64,000 nt of DNA from Closterium sp. NIES-65 (lineage: Eukaryota > Streptophyta > Zygnematophyceae > Desmidiales > Closteriaceae). The position numbers and the translations under genes were made by a program. Positions 54,801 to 64,000 of the stretch are shown here, piece after piece. How positions within the stretch are numbered: the stretch's first letter is position 1; each line of letters begins with the position of its first letter. Location of the stretch: assembly GCA_948144175.1 (NCBI GenBank), contig CANXME010002013.1:552725-616724 (forward strand), read 5' to 3'. Under the pieces are notes generated by a model. It saw nothing but the letters and a program-made list of their open reading frames with translations. It was not told the origin of the DNA and did no database searches.

Positions 54801-57721
54801 CTTGGTACCAGGTCCCCCCCCGGTAGACCCCCTCCCCCCTCAGGGTCCTGCCCCTTCAGGTGTGTCCAAGGTAGACGCGGTCGAGCCTGTCGAGGTCACT
54901 GGTGACTCTGGTGCTGCTGCGGGAGCTGAGCCTGGGGGTGCTGAGCCTGGAGGTGCTGAGCCTGGGGGTGCTGAGCCTGGGGGTGCTGAGCCTGGGGGTA
55001 CTGAGTCTGGGGGTGCTAAGCCTGGGGGTGCTGAGTCTGGGGGTGCTGAGCCTGGGGGTGCTGAGCCTGGGGGTGCTGAGACTGGGGGTGCTCCGCCTGG
55101 AGGTGCTTTGCCTGAGGGTGCTGCGCCTGGAGGTTCTTCGCCTAGTGGTTCTCCGCCTGGAGGTGCTTCGTCTTGCCGAGAGCCACTCTCCCCACAGGAG
55201 CTGCATGAATGGTTTGCCCGGCGCTGGAGGCGTGCTGCTGGTGCTGGAGGTTCTTCGGCTGCAGAGGGTGCTGCTGCCACGCGTCCCGGAGGTGCTCGTG
55301 CTGTGGGTGCTGGAGCTGCTGGGCCTGAGGGTTCTCCTGGAGCTGGTGCTGCTGAGGGTGTTGGCGCTGGAGGTGCTGCTGGAGGTGCTGCTGGAGCGGG
55401 TACTCCTGCTGGAGGTACTGGTGCTGTCCCTGCTGTTTCTGGCGTCGCCACGCTGCCCCGACCGTACTTCGTTCCACTCCTGCAGCAGGTTCTTGGTCTT
55501 ACACCTTCTCCTGGTCCTCCTCCGCCTCCCTTCGAGGGTCCACAGCCTGTCCAGTCCCAGTCACAGCTACAGCCTGCCTCCCCTTTGCCTGCTCCTTCTC
55601 CCTACGCTGGTCCGACTGGAGGTCTTACTGAGCGTCGTGAGACTGCGTCTCGTCCTGCGTCGCATGTTCGTCCTGCACGCACTAGTGGTCGCGGTTCGCG
55701 TCAGCGTCCTCCTCCTGTCCCTGGCACGCACCGGATGTCTCTGCGTCCGTCCACTGCTCCTCTGCGTGCTCCTTTGCCTTCTCCTCCTCAGTCCTCTCTT
55801 CCTGCTCTTGCCGACCCGGAGTCGGACTCTCTTCGTGCTGCCAGTCCCACTGTCACGCGTCTCCTTGCTACTGCTGTCACTGACCCTTCCTTCGAGTCTT
55901 GTGCTGCGTCTGCCCTTGTCACTGAGCTTGTCGACTTTGCTGCGCGCTGTCGTCTGGACTACGCTGCTAGTCTTGTCGCTGAGTCTGAGTCTGCCTGTCC
56001 TCCTTCCGTCGGGGTTGAGTGTGCCCTAGGCACGGACGTCCTTGAGGACAGGCAGGAGGAGTTCCAGTGTCTGGCCGCCGCTTCACCTCATCTCGCGTCT
56101 TTACTGCTCGCCCCTGAGGGAGACCCGGATGCACTAGACATCCCGACTCCGCGCTCTTACGCGGAGGCGATAGAGGGTCCCTACTCCTCTCAGTGGCAGG
56201 CAGCTATGGATGCAGAGATGGCTTCCTGGAAGTCCACAGGCACCTACGTTGACGCTGTTCCCCCTCCCTGGGGCGAACATCGTCAGTGGCATGTGGATCT
56301 CCAGGGTGAAGCGGCCGCCGGGTTCTCCGCCTGTCTTCAAGGCGCGTTACGTGGCTCGTGGCTTCAGTCAGCGGCAGGGAGTTGACTACTTTCAGACCTT
56401 CTCCCCCACCTCGAAGATGACCACTCTTCGGGTACTGCTGCACGATGCTGCTCACCGTGACTACGAGCTGCACTCTCTCGACTTCAGCACTGCTTTCTTG
56501 CAGGGTAGCCTGCACGAGGAGATCTGGCTGCGTCGCCCACCTGGCTTCTCTGGGTCTTTCCCTCCTGGTACCCAGTGGAGTCTTCGGCGTCCAGTTTACG
56601 GTCTCCGCCAGGCGCCACGTGAGTGGCACGACACACTGAGGACTACGCTTGCGGCACTTGGGTTTGCTCCTTCTACTGCCGACCCGTCGCTGTTTCTGCG
56701 CACCGACACCTCTCTGCCGCCGTTCTACATCCTCGTGTACGTCGACGACTTGGTCTTTGCCACAGCTGACACTGCTGGACTCGCCTACGTGAAGTCCGAG
56801 CTGCAGAAGAGACACACGTGCACAGACCTGGGTGAACTGCGCAGCTACCTTGGCTTGCAGATCACCCGGGACAGAGCACAGCGCACCATTACCCTGACTC
56901 AGTCACATATGGTGCAGCAGGTCCTTCAGCGCTTCGGCTTCACGTACTCCTTGCCTCAGGCCACTCCTCTGCCTACTCGCCACTCGCTCTCAACTCTGCC
57001 TTCGGATGAGTCCGTAGAGTCGAGTGGCCCGTATCCAGAGCTTGTTGGCTGCCTCATGTACCTGATGACCTGCACACGACCTGACCTTGCATACCCTCTC
57101 AGCATTCTCGCACGCTATGTTGCTCCTGGGAGACACCGACCAGAGCACATGGCTGCAGCGAAGAGGGTGTTGCGCTACTTGTGCAGTACGCCGGGCATGG
57201 GGCTAGTGCTTGGAGGGCGCAGTCCAGTGGTCCTCACTGGGCACGCGGACGCTTCTTGGGCTGACGACCAGGCTACGCAGCGGTCGTCACAGGGTTACAT
57301 CTTCGGCCTTGGTTCCGGCTCTGTTTCGTGGCGGGCTACTCGCTCGTCTTCTGTTCTCGGCTCCAGCTGTGAGGCTGAGATCTACGCCGGGGCTATGGCT
57401 GCTCAGGAGCTTCGCTGGCTCACCTACCTGCTGACCGACCTTGGAGAGCCGCCTCGTTCTCCTCCAGTCCTGTACGTAGACAACAAGGCCATGCTGGCCT
57501 TGTGTCGAGAGCAGCGTCTGGAGCACAGGACAAAGCACATTGCTCTCCGCTACTTTCTTGCTCGTGAGCTACAGCAGCGTGGACAGTTGCGACTTGCGTA
57601 CGTGGCCTCTGAGGCCAACACTGCTGATGTCTTCACCAAGGCACTTACGCCTTGTGATCATCAGCGTTGCTGCACGCAGCTAGGTCTTGTGCCTGTCTTG
57701 CCTCACTTGCTCACTTCTTGA
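51840..57721 (+). pseudogene. Element E gag-pol polyprotein, broken
   Basis: Start MATPSVLTFDAEGRAIDFAV. Gag ends early at a TAG (52374) made by a small insertion that produces TTAGGGTTTAGGG. The frame resumes at 52360. A TAC->TAA at 54472 stops integrase, and one extra C near 56268 shifts the frame just before RT. RT (YVDD) and RNase H are open from there to the natural TGA. The EPGGA linker repeats are prominent (54920-55100). Confidence 0.9.
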
Positions 57722-57932
57722 CCTTGTTTGTACCTTGACCTATATATACTCTTGCTCTTGTTTGCTTGACTCTTGTATATCTCTATATATGATCTTGCAT
57801 GTGAACTGGCCTTGTGGCCCTTGAATTTGTACTCGGAATGTGTGGTGACTTTGTGATCCACCCTGAGCTTTGCTTGCTTTGCTTGACTGGTCTTGTGACC
57901 CCTTGTTCTCCCCCACTTTGCCTATGGGGGTG

Positions 57933-58064
57933 TGTCAGAACATTATAGCTTACTTATTTGTGTAGGCTATAGTGGGGTATCCCATAGGGGATACAACCCA
58001 ATTAGGGTTTCATATTTGTACTCACTTCATTCATAGTTCATTCATTCTCGTTCACTTCTTCTCA
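57933..58064 (+). repeat. Element E 3' LTR
   Basis: 132 bp, TGTCAGAACATTATAG...CACTTCTTCTCA; preceded by TATGGGGGTG. Confidence 0.9.
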
Positions 58065-58940
58065 TGATTTTCACAAAAGTCGTTGCTGCCATCGGGGCCG
58101 TCGTCGTCGCTGCTGCACGTGGTGGTACTGCACGCGACTGTTGTGGCGACTGTTCCTGTTGCGCCTGCCTCGCTTCGTCCGCATCCATCTCGCCTTTTAG
58201 CTCGCTCTAGACCCGCTCATCTGGTGTAGTGCTGCTACTTGCGTCGTCCACGACAGGCGACTCCTGGCGCGCTTCACCACGCGCCTGGTGTAGTTCGGCG
58301 TTTTCTTCCGTAGACGCTCCATCTCTGAAGTCATACCCTGCAAGTTGGCCTGCATCGCACGAAACTGTTGCATGAACTCGTTGAACTCGACCTGCTCCAT
58401 GTGCCTCAGGCTTCGTCGAACGGGCAGGGGGTGGCTCGCGATTTTTCTGACTTCTGTGAAGGCGTTAATGCTATCGTAGTCGGAGTGGAATAATCAGATC
58501 TATTCCACGGGCCGACCGCTTAACAGCCCACCAAGTCTATCACTCCCCTTCTTCAAACTACCCCGGAAACGCGAGGGTAACCTAGGACTTTAGGCTCTGA
58601 TACCAAGTGTTATAAGTTGTGAAAGGAAAGAGTGCGCAGAACTCAATAGTGCGGAAGTGATTACAACGTCTGAACGAACAACGAGGCCTAGGCATAATAT
58701 AGCAAGGTTAGCTAGGCCAAGGTCACGGGGTCGCGAGATGGTTGGGTGCAGGTTCGGGGTTGGAAAACCCGAAAGCGACGCGGTGGTGGCTCGGAAGGCG
58801 AGGTCGGCGGGCCGAGCCTGGTTTTCCGAAAGTCGGAGTTGTACGCGTACAGTGTGACCCAGTAAGGAATCCGGAAAATTCCTTACAAACATTGTGGTGT
58901 ACTTATATTTCGTTATGAAATATTCCAGAAGGGTACAACA
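58065..58940 (-). mobile_element. Element G: 5' end of another LTR element
   Basis: On the minus strand: a proposed LTR 58940-58608 (TGTTGTACCC...CTTATAACA, 333 bp), two bases, a primer-binding site TGGTATCAGAGCC (58605-58593), then a leader and a gag-like start MEQVEFNEFMQQFRAMQ at 58400. That frame continues, with a shift and one stop, into a Gln/Ala-rich segment ending MAATTFVKI at the E junction. The style fits a Ty3/gypsy Gag N-terminus, but no catalytic domain is present. The LTR ends do not match those of element C, so I keep the two apart. Confidence 0.5.
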
Positions 58941-59119
58941 CGAACTAAAAATCATAAACAAAATCTAAACCCAACGCAATGGAACTGACATCGACGGGCA
59001 AGAACCTGCGTCTTCTGATCGCGTTGCAGTTCTAACCTTCCCAGGCCTGTGCAGATTACGACACAAGACATTTTTGGCACATCTTGAAATGTACCGCATA
59101 ACCGCCTGAAGACAAAAAT

Positions 59120-59154
59120 GTCCCGAAAGTGTCTTTCAAGATATGTTTCGGGAC
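59120..59154. repeat. Hairpin related to the 10-kb cluster
   Basis: Arms GTCCCGAAA and TTTCGGGAC, with GTGTCTTTC in the loop as in the hairpins at 10082-10230. Confidence 0.6.
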
Positions 59155-59179
59155 GGATTGAGGACCACGCAATTTTGGG

Positions 59180-59320
59180 ATGGGCCATTTGCGAATCGCG
59201 AAACACCACCGTCAAGCCAGCATGATGCATCGCGTCGTGCCTCGTGTCGTTTGCATTCTGCATACATCGTGCGTCCTGCATACTACTCCGCGTCTTAAAG
59301 CCATGCATCGTGCCTTCGAC
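59180..59320 (-). repeat. Dispersed repeat R1, copy 3
   Basis: Minus-strand ACACGAGGCACGACGC core (about 59248-59233) and a CGCGATTCGC block, as in the copies near 1.7 and 5.8 kb. Confidence 0.4.
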
Positions 59321-59715
59321 ACGCCCTACACCCTTCCACTCACACTTCCACTCGCCACGCCCACCCACACGTCTTCTACTATGCCGCAGCGCATGTTGAG
59401 ACTCACCGGAGGTACAGCTTGGCAATCCGATGAGGTCCCAACATGCGCTGCGGCTTGTCAAGATTTTCCAGTCTCGAGATGCGCTTCGGCTTAGCAAACA
59501 TGCGTCTCGAGATTCTAGTACAGTCTCGAAATAATGCACGCTATCCCACCTGCTGCTCTCTCAAAAGTCGCCGCAGCGGTGACTACCGCTACGAGTGCGC
59601 TTGCGTCGCGGGTTGAACAGCAAAACGAACGATTAGACGATATTGAAGCGGTTGGGAGGCACTTCGCTCCTCTGAAGGATTTCCCGCGCGGCCTGAACCC
59701 TGAGTGTCTTACAGC

Positions 59716-59940
59716 ATGGATTTTAATCAGCCTGGTTCATCTTATTCAGCTGACTCCGTTTTTCACGGCAAGGTTCCGTCCCCTCTTGGAGAATTTCCAG
59801 GCGAGTCTCTGTCTCACAAAATAGATCCTCGTCTTCGTGCTCACAGCCAGGCTCCTCCCGTTGCTGGAGCAGCAGCAAGAGCTTCTGCTTTTCAGGCCCC
59901 TGAAACAGTTGCCGCAGGGAAAGCAGAGAGACAGCAGTAG
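59716..59940 (+). pseudogene. Family X copy B, N-terminal part
   Basis: Begins MDFNQPGSSYSADS and reaches AAGKAERQQ then TAG (59938). The start, the AAGKAER segment and the following GAAGAACG...CTGAAGGGC stretch match the minus-strand gene at 912-1. The proline-rich and long Ala/Glu segments of copy A are missing, and the acidic tail is in another frame. An upstream ORF (59534) ends in TTACAG just before this ATG, so a spliced start is possible. Either a pseudogene or a gene whose exons I cannot resolve. Confidence 0.45.
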
Positions 59941-60046
59941 GAGCTGAAGAACGATCAGAGACTGATGAAGGCATTCAGGCTGAAGGGCAAACCTTAACAC
60001 CGAAGAATGGTTACAGTCACGATTAAAGTTAGAATTCCCCTCTGTG

Positions 60047-60300
60047 GAGGCATCTGTTACAGGGGAGGATTCTGGCAGAGGTGAAGGGATTATTGGTGAG
60101 GGCGCCTCACCAGAAGACTCAAGGTCACTCAGAGACCCAAGGGTATCCCTCTCAGGAGACATCTGCTTCAGGGGAGGATTCTGGTGGAGGGGGAGGGACT
60201 GTTGTTGAGGCGCCTCACAACAAGACTGGAGCACACTCACAGACCCAAGGTTATTCCCCTGTGAAGATATCTGTTCAGGGGAGGAATACGGTGGAGGGGA
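60047..60300 (+). repeat. Tandem repeat of about 105 bp, 2.3 copies
   Basis: Units start (C/T)ATCTG(T/C)T.CAGGGGAGGA at about 60050, 60159 and 60268, with shared GGCGCCTCAC and CAGAGACCCAAGG/CACAGACCCAAGG blocks. Part of the family X copy B locus. Confidence 0.6.
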
Positions 60301-60449
60301 AGGGCCGGGAGATATGAAGCGGAGAAGAGACGGGAGGGAGGATGTTGGGCGGGAGGAGAAGAGGAGAGAGGAGAGTGGGGAGTGAGGAGAGTGGGGAGTG
60401 AGGAGGGGAGTCGGGAGGGATTGGGAAGGAAGAAAGGGGGACGGCGCTT

Positions 60450-61390
60450 GGGCATTACTCAAGAGGACTACCAGCACAGCAGATGTCCTCCCCCACAGCT
60501 GACGCTTCATCGCAGCTTTGGAGAGCGCTGGGGTGGAGATGCGGCAAGAGGAGGAGGAGGTGAAGGGGGATGGAGGGGTGGTCAGCTGCTCCCCGCTGGG
60601 GGATACGACCAGCAACACCAGATGTCTCCCCCACAGCTGAGTCCTCCCAGCAGTTCTGGAGAGCGCTGGGGGTGAGATGCGGCAAAGAGGCTGTGGAGGA
60701 GGAGGAGGTGGGGGAGGGGGAGGGAGAGGTGGACAGCTGTCCCCACCTGGCGGATACGACCAGCAACACCAGATGTCTCCCCCACAGCTGACGCGTGCTC
60801 ACGGTTCTGAAGAGCGTTGGGCTGGAGACGCAGCAAAGGACGGAGTAAGGAGGAGGGAGAGGCGGACTCTTGGCTCGCCTCAAGAGCACGAGCACGACGA
60901 GGAGGAAACCAAGATGTGTTCCCCACGGAGGTTGCCTCACTCCCCGCAGATGCGACGAAAACGGGGACAAAAGTTGCCGTGTGGGCGAAGATTCGGTCTC
61001 GAGGTTGCATCACTCCCCGCAGATGCGTGCTGACAGTTTTGAGGAGCACCGGGGCTCAGACGGGTCAGGGGGGCAGAAGAGGAAGAGGGAGAGGCGGACT
61101 CTCGGTCTCGCCTCGAGGGGATAACGAGGAACGCCCGGCGTATTCCCCTCAGGGGGTTCAGCACTTCCCATCGATGATTTCCGGCAGTTTCCAAGAGCCT
61201 TGGGATGCAGAGGGAGCAAGGGGTGTTGAAGGTGGAAGAGGAGGGGGACTCTTGGGCTCGCCTCTTCGGGATAACAGGGAGCGCCAGACGTATCCGACAC
61301 AGAGGTTTCAGCACTCCCCGCAGATGATTTCCCGCAGATTCCAAGGGCGTTGGGATGCAGAGGGAGCAAGAAGCGGAGGGGGAGGATGGA
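60450..61390 (+). repeat. Degenerate repeats coding for an ERW peptide motif
   Basis: At least six units spaced about 130-170 bp. Each carries a peptide of the type SPQM...F.ERW..DAA in one plus-strand frame: PPQLTLHRSFGERWGGDAA, PPQLTRAHGSEERWAGDAA, FPSMISGSFQEPWDAEGA, SPQMISRRFQGRWDAEGA and others. A GGYDQQHQ segment precedes several units. The frame changes between units, so introns or decay must be assumed. The Gln-rich ORF at 6795-7958 has one such unit (SPRTPFHGFEERWATEGA). Function unknown. Confidence 0.55.
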
Positions 61391-61611
61391 GGGAGGTGTG
61401 GATGAGTTTTGGGGAGCCGTTGGAAGAAGCTTGGGGAGGTTATGTGGATCTCCTGGGGAGGTTATTGTTGGAGAGCAGCAGGATTACACGTGGTTTGGAG
61501 GGGGAGGGAGCAGCAGGGGTGATGCAGCAACTGAAGCAACAGCAGCTGCTGCTGCTGCTCCTGCTGCAGCTGCTCCTGCTGCTGCTCCTGTTGCAGCTGC
61601 TCCTGCTGCTG

Positions 61612-62558
<947 letters not shown>

Positions 62559-62745
62559 TCATGTCGACTTACCGACTATGCTGCATAAATGAGGAGTCCG
62601 AAGAGGGATTTCATTTCCTTTCCTCTCAGAGGAGTTTTTGAGAATTCTCAAAAAACTCCCTGCAACGTCGACTTACCGACCATGCTGCAAAAATAAGGGT
62701 TCGAAGAGGGATTTCCTTTCCGGATTTCCGTTCCTCTCATAGCTC
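62559..62745 (+). repeat. Direct repeat of about 75 bp with a palindrome between
   Basis: GTCGACTTACCGAC.ATGCTGCA..AAT...TTCGAAGAGGGATTTC occurs twice (from about 62564 and 62668). Between them, 62631-62658 is a near-perfect palindrome centred on GAGAATTCTC. Confidence 0.65.
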
Positions 62746-62865
62746 GTCTCTGCTGGCCTCTTTGAACCTCTGCCACGGTACTGCCGTTCCTCGCATCTTA
62801 TCATCATGTCAACTTGCACGCCTCATTCTCCGCTCTCCCCTCTTCCTCATGTCCCCCCTTCCCCT

Positions 62866-63260
62866 CTCCAGCCATCCACCAGGCAGCAGGCCCAGCCTCC
62901 TGAAGCTCTGCCACGACCTCTTCTTCCTTGTTCCCTCTGTTTACCTCTCATTCTTCTCTCTCCGCTCTCTCTCCTAATTTCCCCTCCCTCGCACCAGCCA
63001 TCCACCGGGCAGCAGGCCCAGCCTCCTGAAGCTCTGCCACGACCTACCCATGATGAGGAATGGTGATCGGTGCGAAGCAGGGGATGCTGTGACCACAGGG
63101 TGAGTGACTGTAGTAATGACTGAGGTGTGGCGTGGAGAGTTTGAGTTGGGTGACTGTAGGAGTAGGAGCATGTTTTCCCAAAGCTCTGCTATGACCTGCC
63201 AGTGCGGCGGAGAATGGCGATCCCTGACAAGCAGGGGATGCTGTGACCACAGTGACTGAC
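62866..63260 (+). repeat. Direct repeats of about 128 bp, 2-3 copies
   Basis: CAGCCATCCACC.GGCAGCAGG followed by CCCAGCCTCCTGAAGCTCTGCC occurs at about 62869 and 62997. A block ending AAGCAGGGGATGCTGTGACCACAG occurs at about 63075 and 63222. No coding frame is shared by the copies. Confidence 0.65.
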
Positions 63261-63457
63261 GAGTTGTAGTGAGTCACTTGTTTAGTGGTTAAACTTACTC
63301 TCAAGCTCTCTTCCCTCCTCTTCTCTGTCTCTGCTCCCCACCACTTGTTCATTTCACACTGCAGGGCAGCAAGCCTACCAGTGCGCTATGTAATTCATGC
63401 GGTGGGGCCGTGTATTTGACCGAAAGAGTGTCAGCACCCGTGCTTAAGAGGCATACA

Positions 63458-63575
63458 GGTGTGTGCTGTGCGGTGCTGTGCGGTGTGGTCCTGTGCTGTG
63501 CTCTGCCCTGGTGTGTGCACATATTCATGTGGTGGGTCTGCCTACAGGTGTGTGCTGTGCTGTGCTGTCCATGAA
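63458..63575 (+). repeat. GTGCT-rich low-complexity tract
   Basis: Irregular GTGCTGTGCGGT and GTGTGCTGTGC words, repeated on both sides of a short spacer. No gene. Confidence 0.5.
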
Positions 63576-63739
63576 GCACACACAGCAAATTGCACCATGT
63601 GCATGCTCGTACTCACCCTCACTACTCCCTCCCCTCTCACGCAACCTCTCACTCATGAATCCATCAACCTACCCACTCATCCTCCCATCCTCCCACCCAT
63701 CCTTGTGTCTACTTCGTTTCTGCTCTCACTCATGCGCAG

Positions 63740-63812
63740 GAGCATTCTAAGAGAAGCCAACAAGTGCGGTGTCAAGTATATCGCCATCCCCGCAATATCG
63801 TGCGCATTTCGG
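63740..63812 (+). CDS. Possible exon of a macro-domain protein
   Basis: A stretch between a good acceptor (CTCATGCGCAG) and a GTACAA donor encodes SILREANKCGVKYIAIPAIS and four more residues. This resembles the a..A...g...IAfPAISxG segment of macro domains, which bind ADP-ribose; the usual Gly after the Ser is replaced (SCAF). The rest of the domain is not visible: upstream exons are not recognised and the window ends 190 bases later. Low certainty, as the match is one short segment. Confidence 0.3.
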
Positions 63813-64000
63813 GTACAATCCATCCTCTTTACAAGCACGAGGTTCAATCCTATCCATGATTTCGTCTGCATTTTCTGGTACACTCTTTGATCTAACATCC
63901 GTCGTATAAACAGGCTCAAACTTTAATTCATAACTTTTTTCTGCATAATACTCTGCATTTGCCCTTTTTGGTGTGGGTGTGTATCTTTGTGTTATTTATC

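Larger units (their letters stand above)
51218..58064 (+). mobile_element. Element E: copia, short-LTR family, 5' truncated
   Basis: Plus-strand copy with a leader of GCCGCCCGTG-type repeats (51218-51720), gag-pol from 51840 to 57721 and one LTR at 57933-58064. No 5' LTR or primer-binding site lies to the left; the leader joins element C sequence directly, so the 5' end is deleted and no target-site duplication can be shown. Confidence 0.85.
58941..59533. other. Non-coding region right of the nest
   Basis: No gene was seen. It contains a hairpin of the 10-kb type (59120-59154) and a copy of dispersed repeat R1. Confidence 0.5.

Noticed and set aside
58608-58940. 5' LTR of element C
   Set aside because: Its ends (TGTTGTACCC...CTTATAACA) do not match the 3' LTR of C (TGTTACGATG...GGGATTGTAACA), so it was assigned to a separate element G.

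Overview
The window is nuclear DNA of a GC-rich eukaryote. Spliceosomal introns with GTGAGC/GTATGC donors, LTR elements primed by a plant-type initiator tRNA-Met site (TGGTATCAGAGC), Ty1/copia polyproteins and CAG->TAG lesions that fit plant-type CHG cytosine methylation all suggest the green lineage. A streptophyte alga is my best guess, as an inference from sequence style and not from a search.

Left 10 kb (gene-bearing): a partial gene of a low-complexity family runs off the left edge (1-912, minus). Three paralogous genes follow at 2.6-3.7 kb (+), 4.3-5.2 kb (-) and 8.7-9.9 kb (-). Each encodes an N-terminal WWE domain joined to a divergent PARP-like ADP-ribosyltransferase fold. A Gln-rich ORF lies between the second and third.

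10.9-15.8 kb: a very young, non-autonomous copia-type element made only of LTR, Gag, protease and LTR. Its two 343-bp LTRs look identical and it is flanked by GATTC.

16.5-58.9 kb is a nested pile of LTR retrotransposons. The base is a minus-strand copia element (here called C) with its 3' LTR at 16.5-22.0 kb and its gag start near 51.2 kb. Elements of a second copia family, with short LTRs of about 130 bp, have inserted into it: A1 in its 3' LTR, A2 beside its polypurine tract, B in its RT/RNase H, D in its gag, and E next to its gag start. A small coding-free derivative, F, sits inside the 3' LTR of A2. Target-site duplications found by eye support A2 (TCCCC), F (GTACT), B (TAGCA) and D (TTTTC), and imperfectly A1. 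The 5' end of a further unrelated LTR element (G) lies at 58.1-58.9 kb. All polyproteins of this pile are broken; six of the nine nonsense codons that can be traced are CAG->TAG.

59.5-64 kb: a second copy of the left-edge family, followed by degenerate repeats that share a peptide motif with the Gln-rich ORF at 6.8-8.0 kb. Then come a perfect (CTG)50 tract, several short tandem duplications and a possible exon of a macro-domain (ADP-ribose-binding) protein at the right edge. No tRNA, rRNA or CRISPR was seen.
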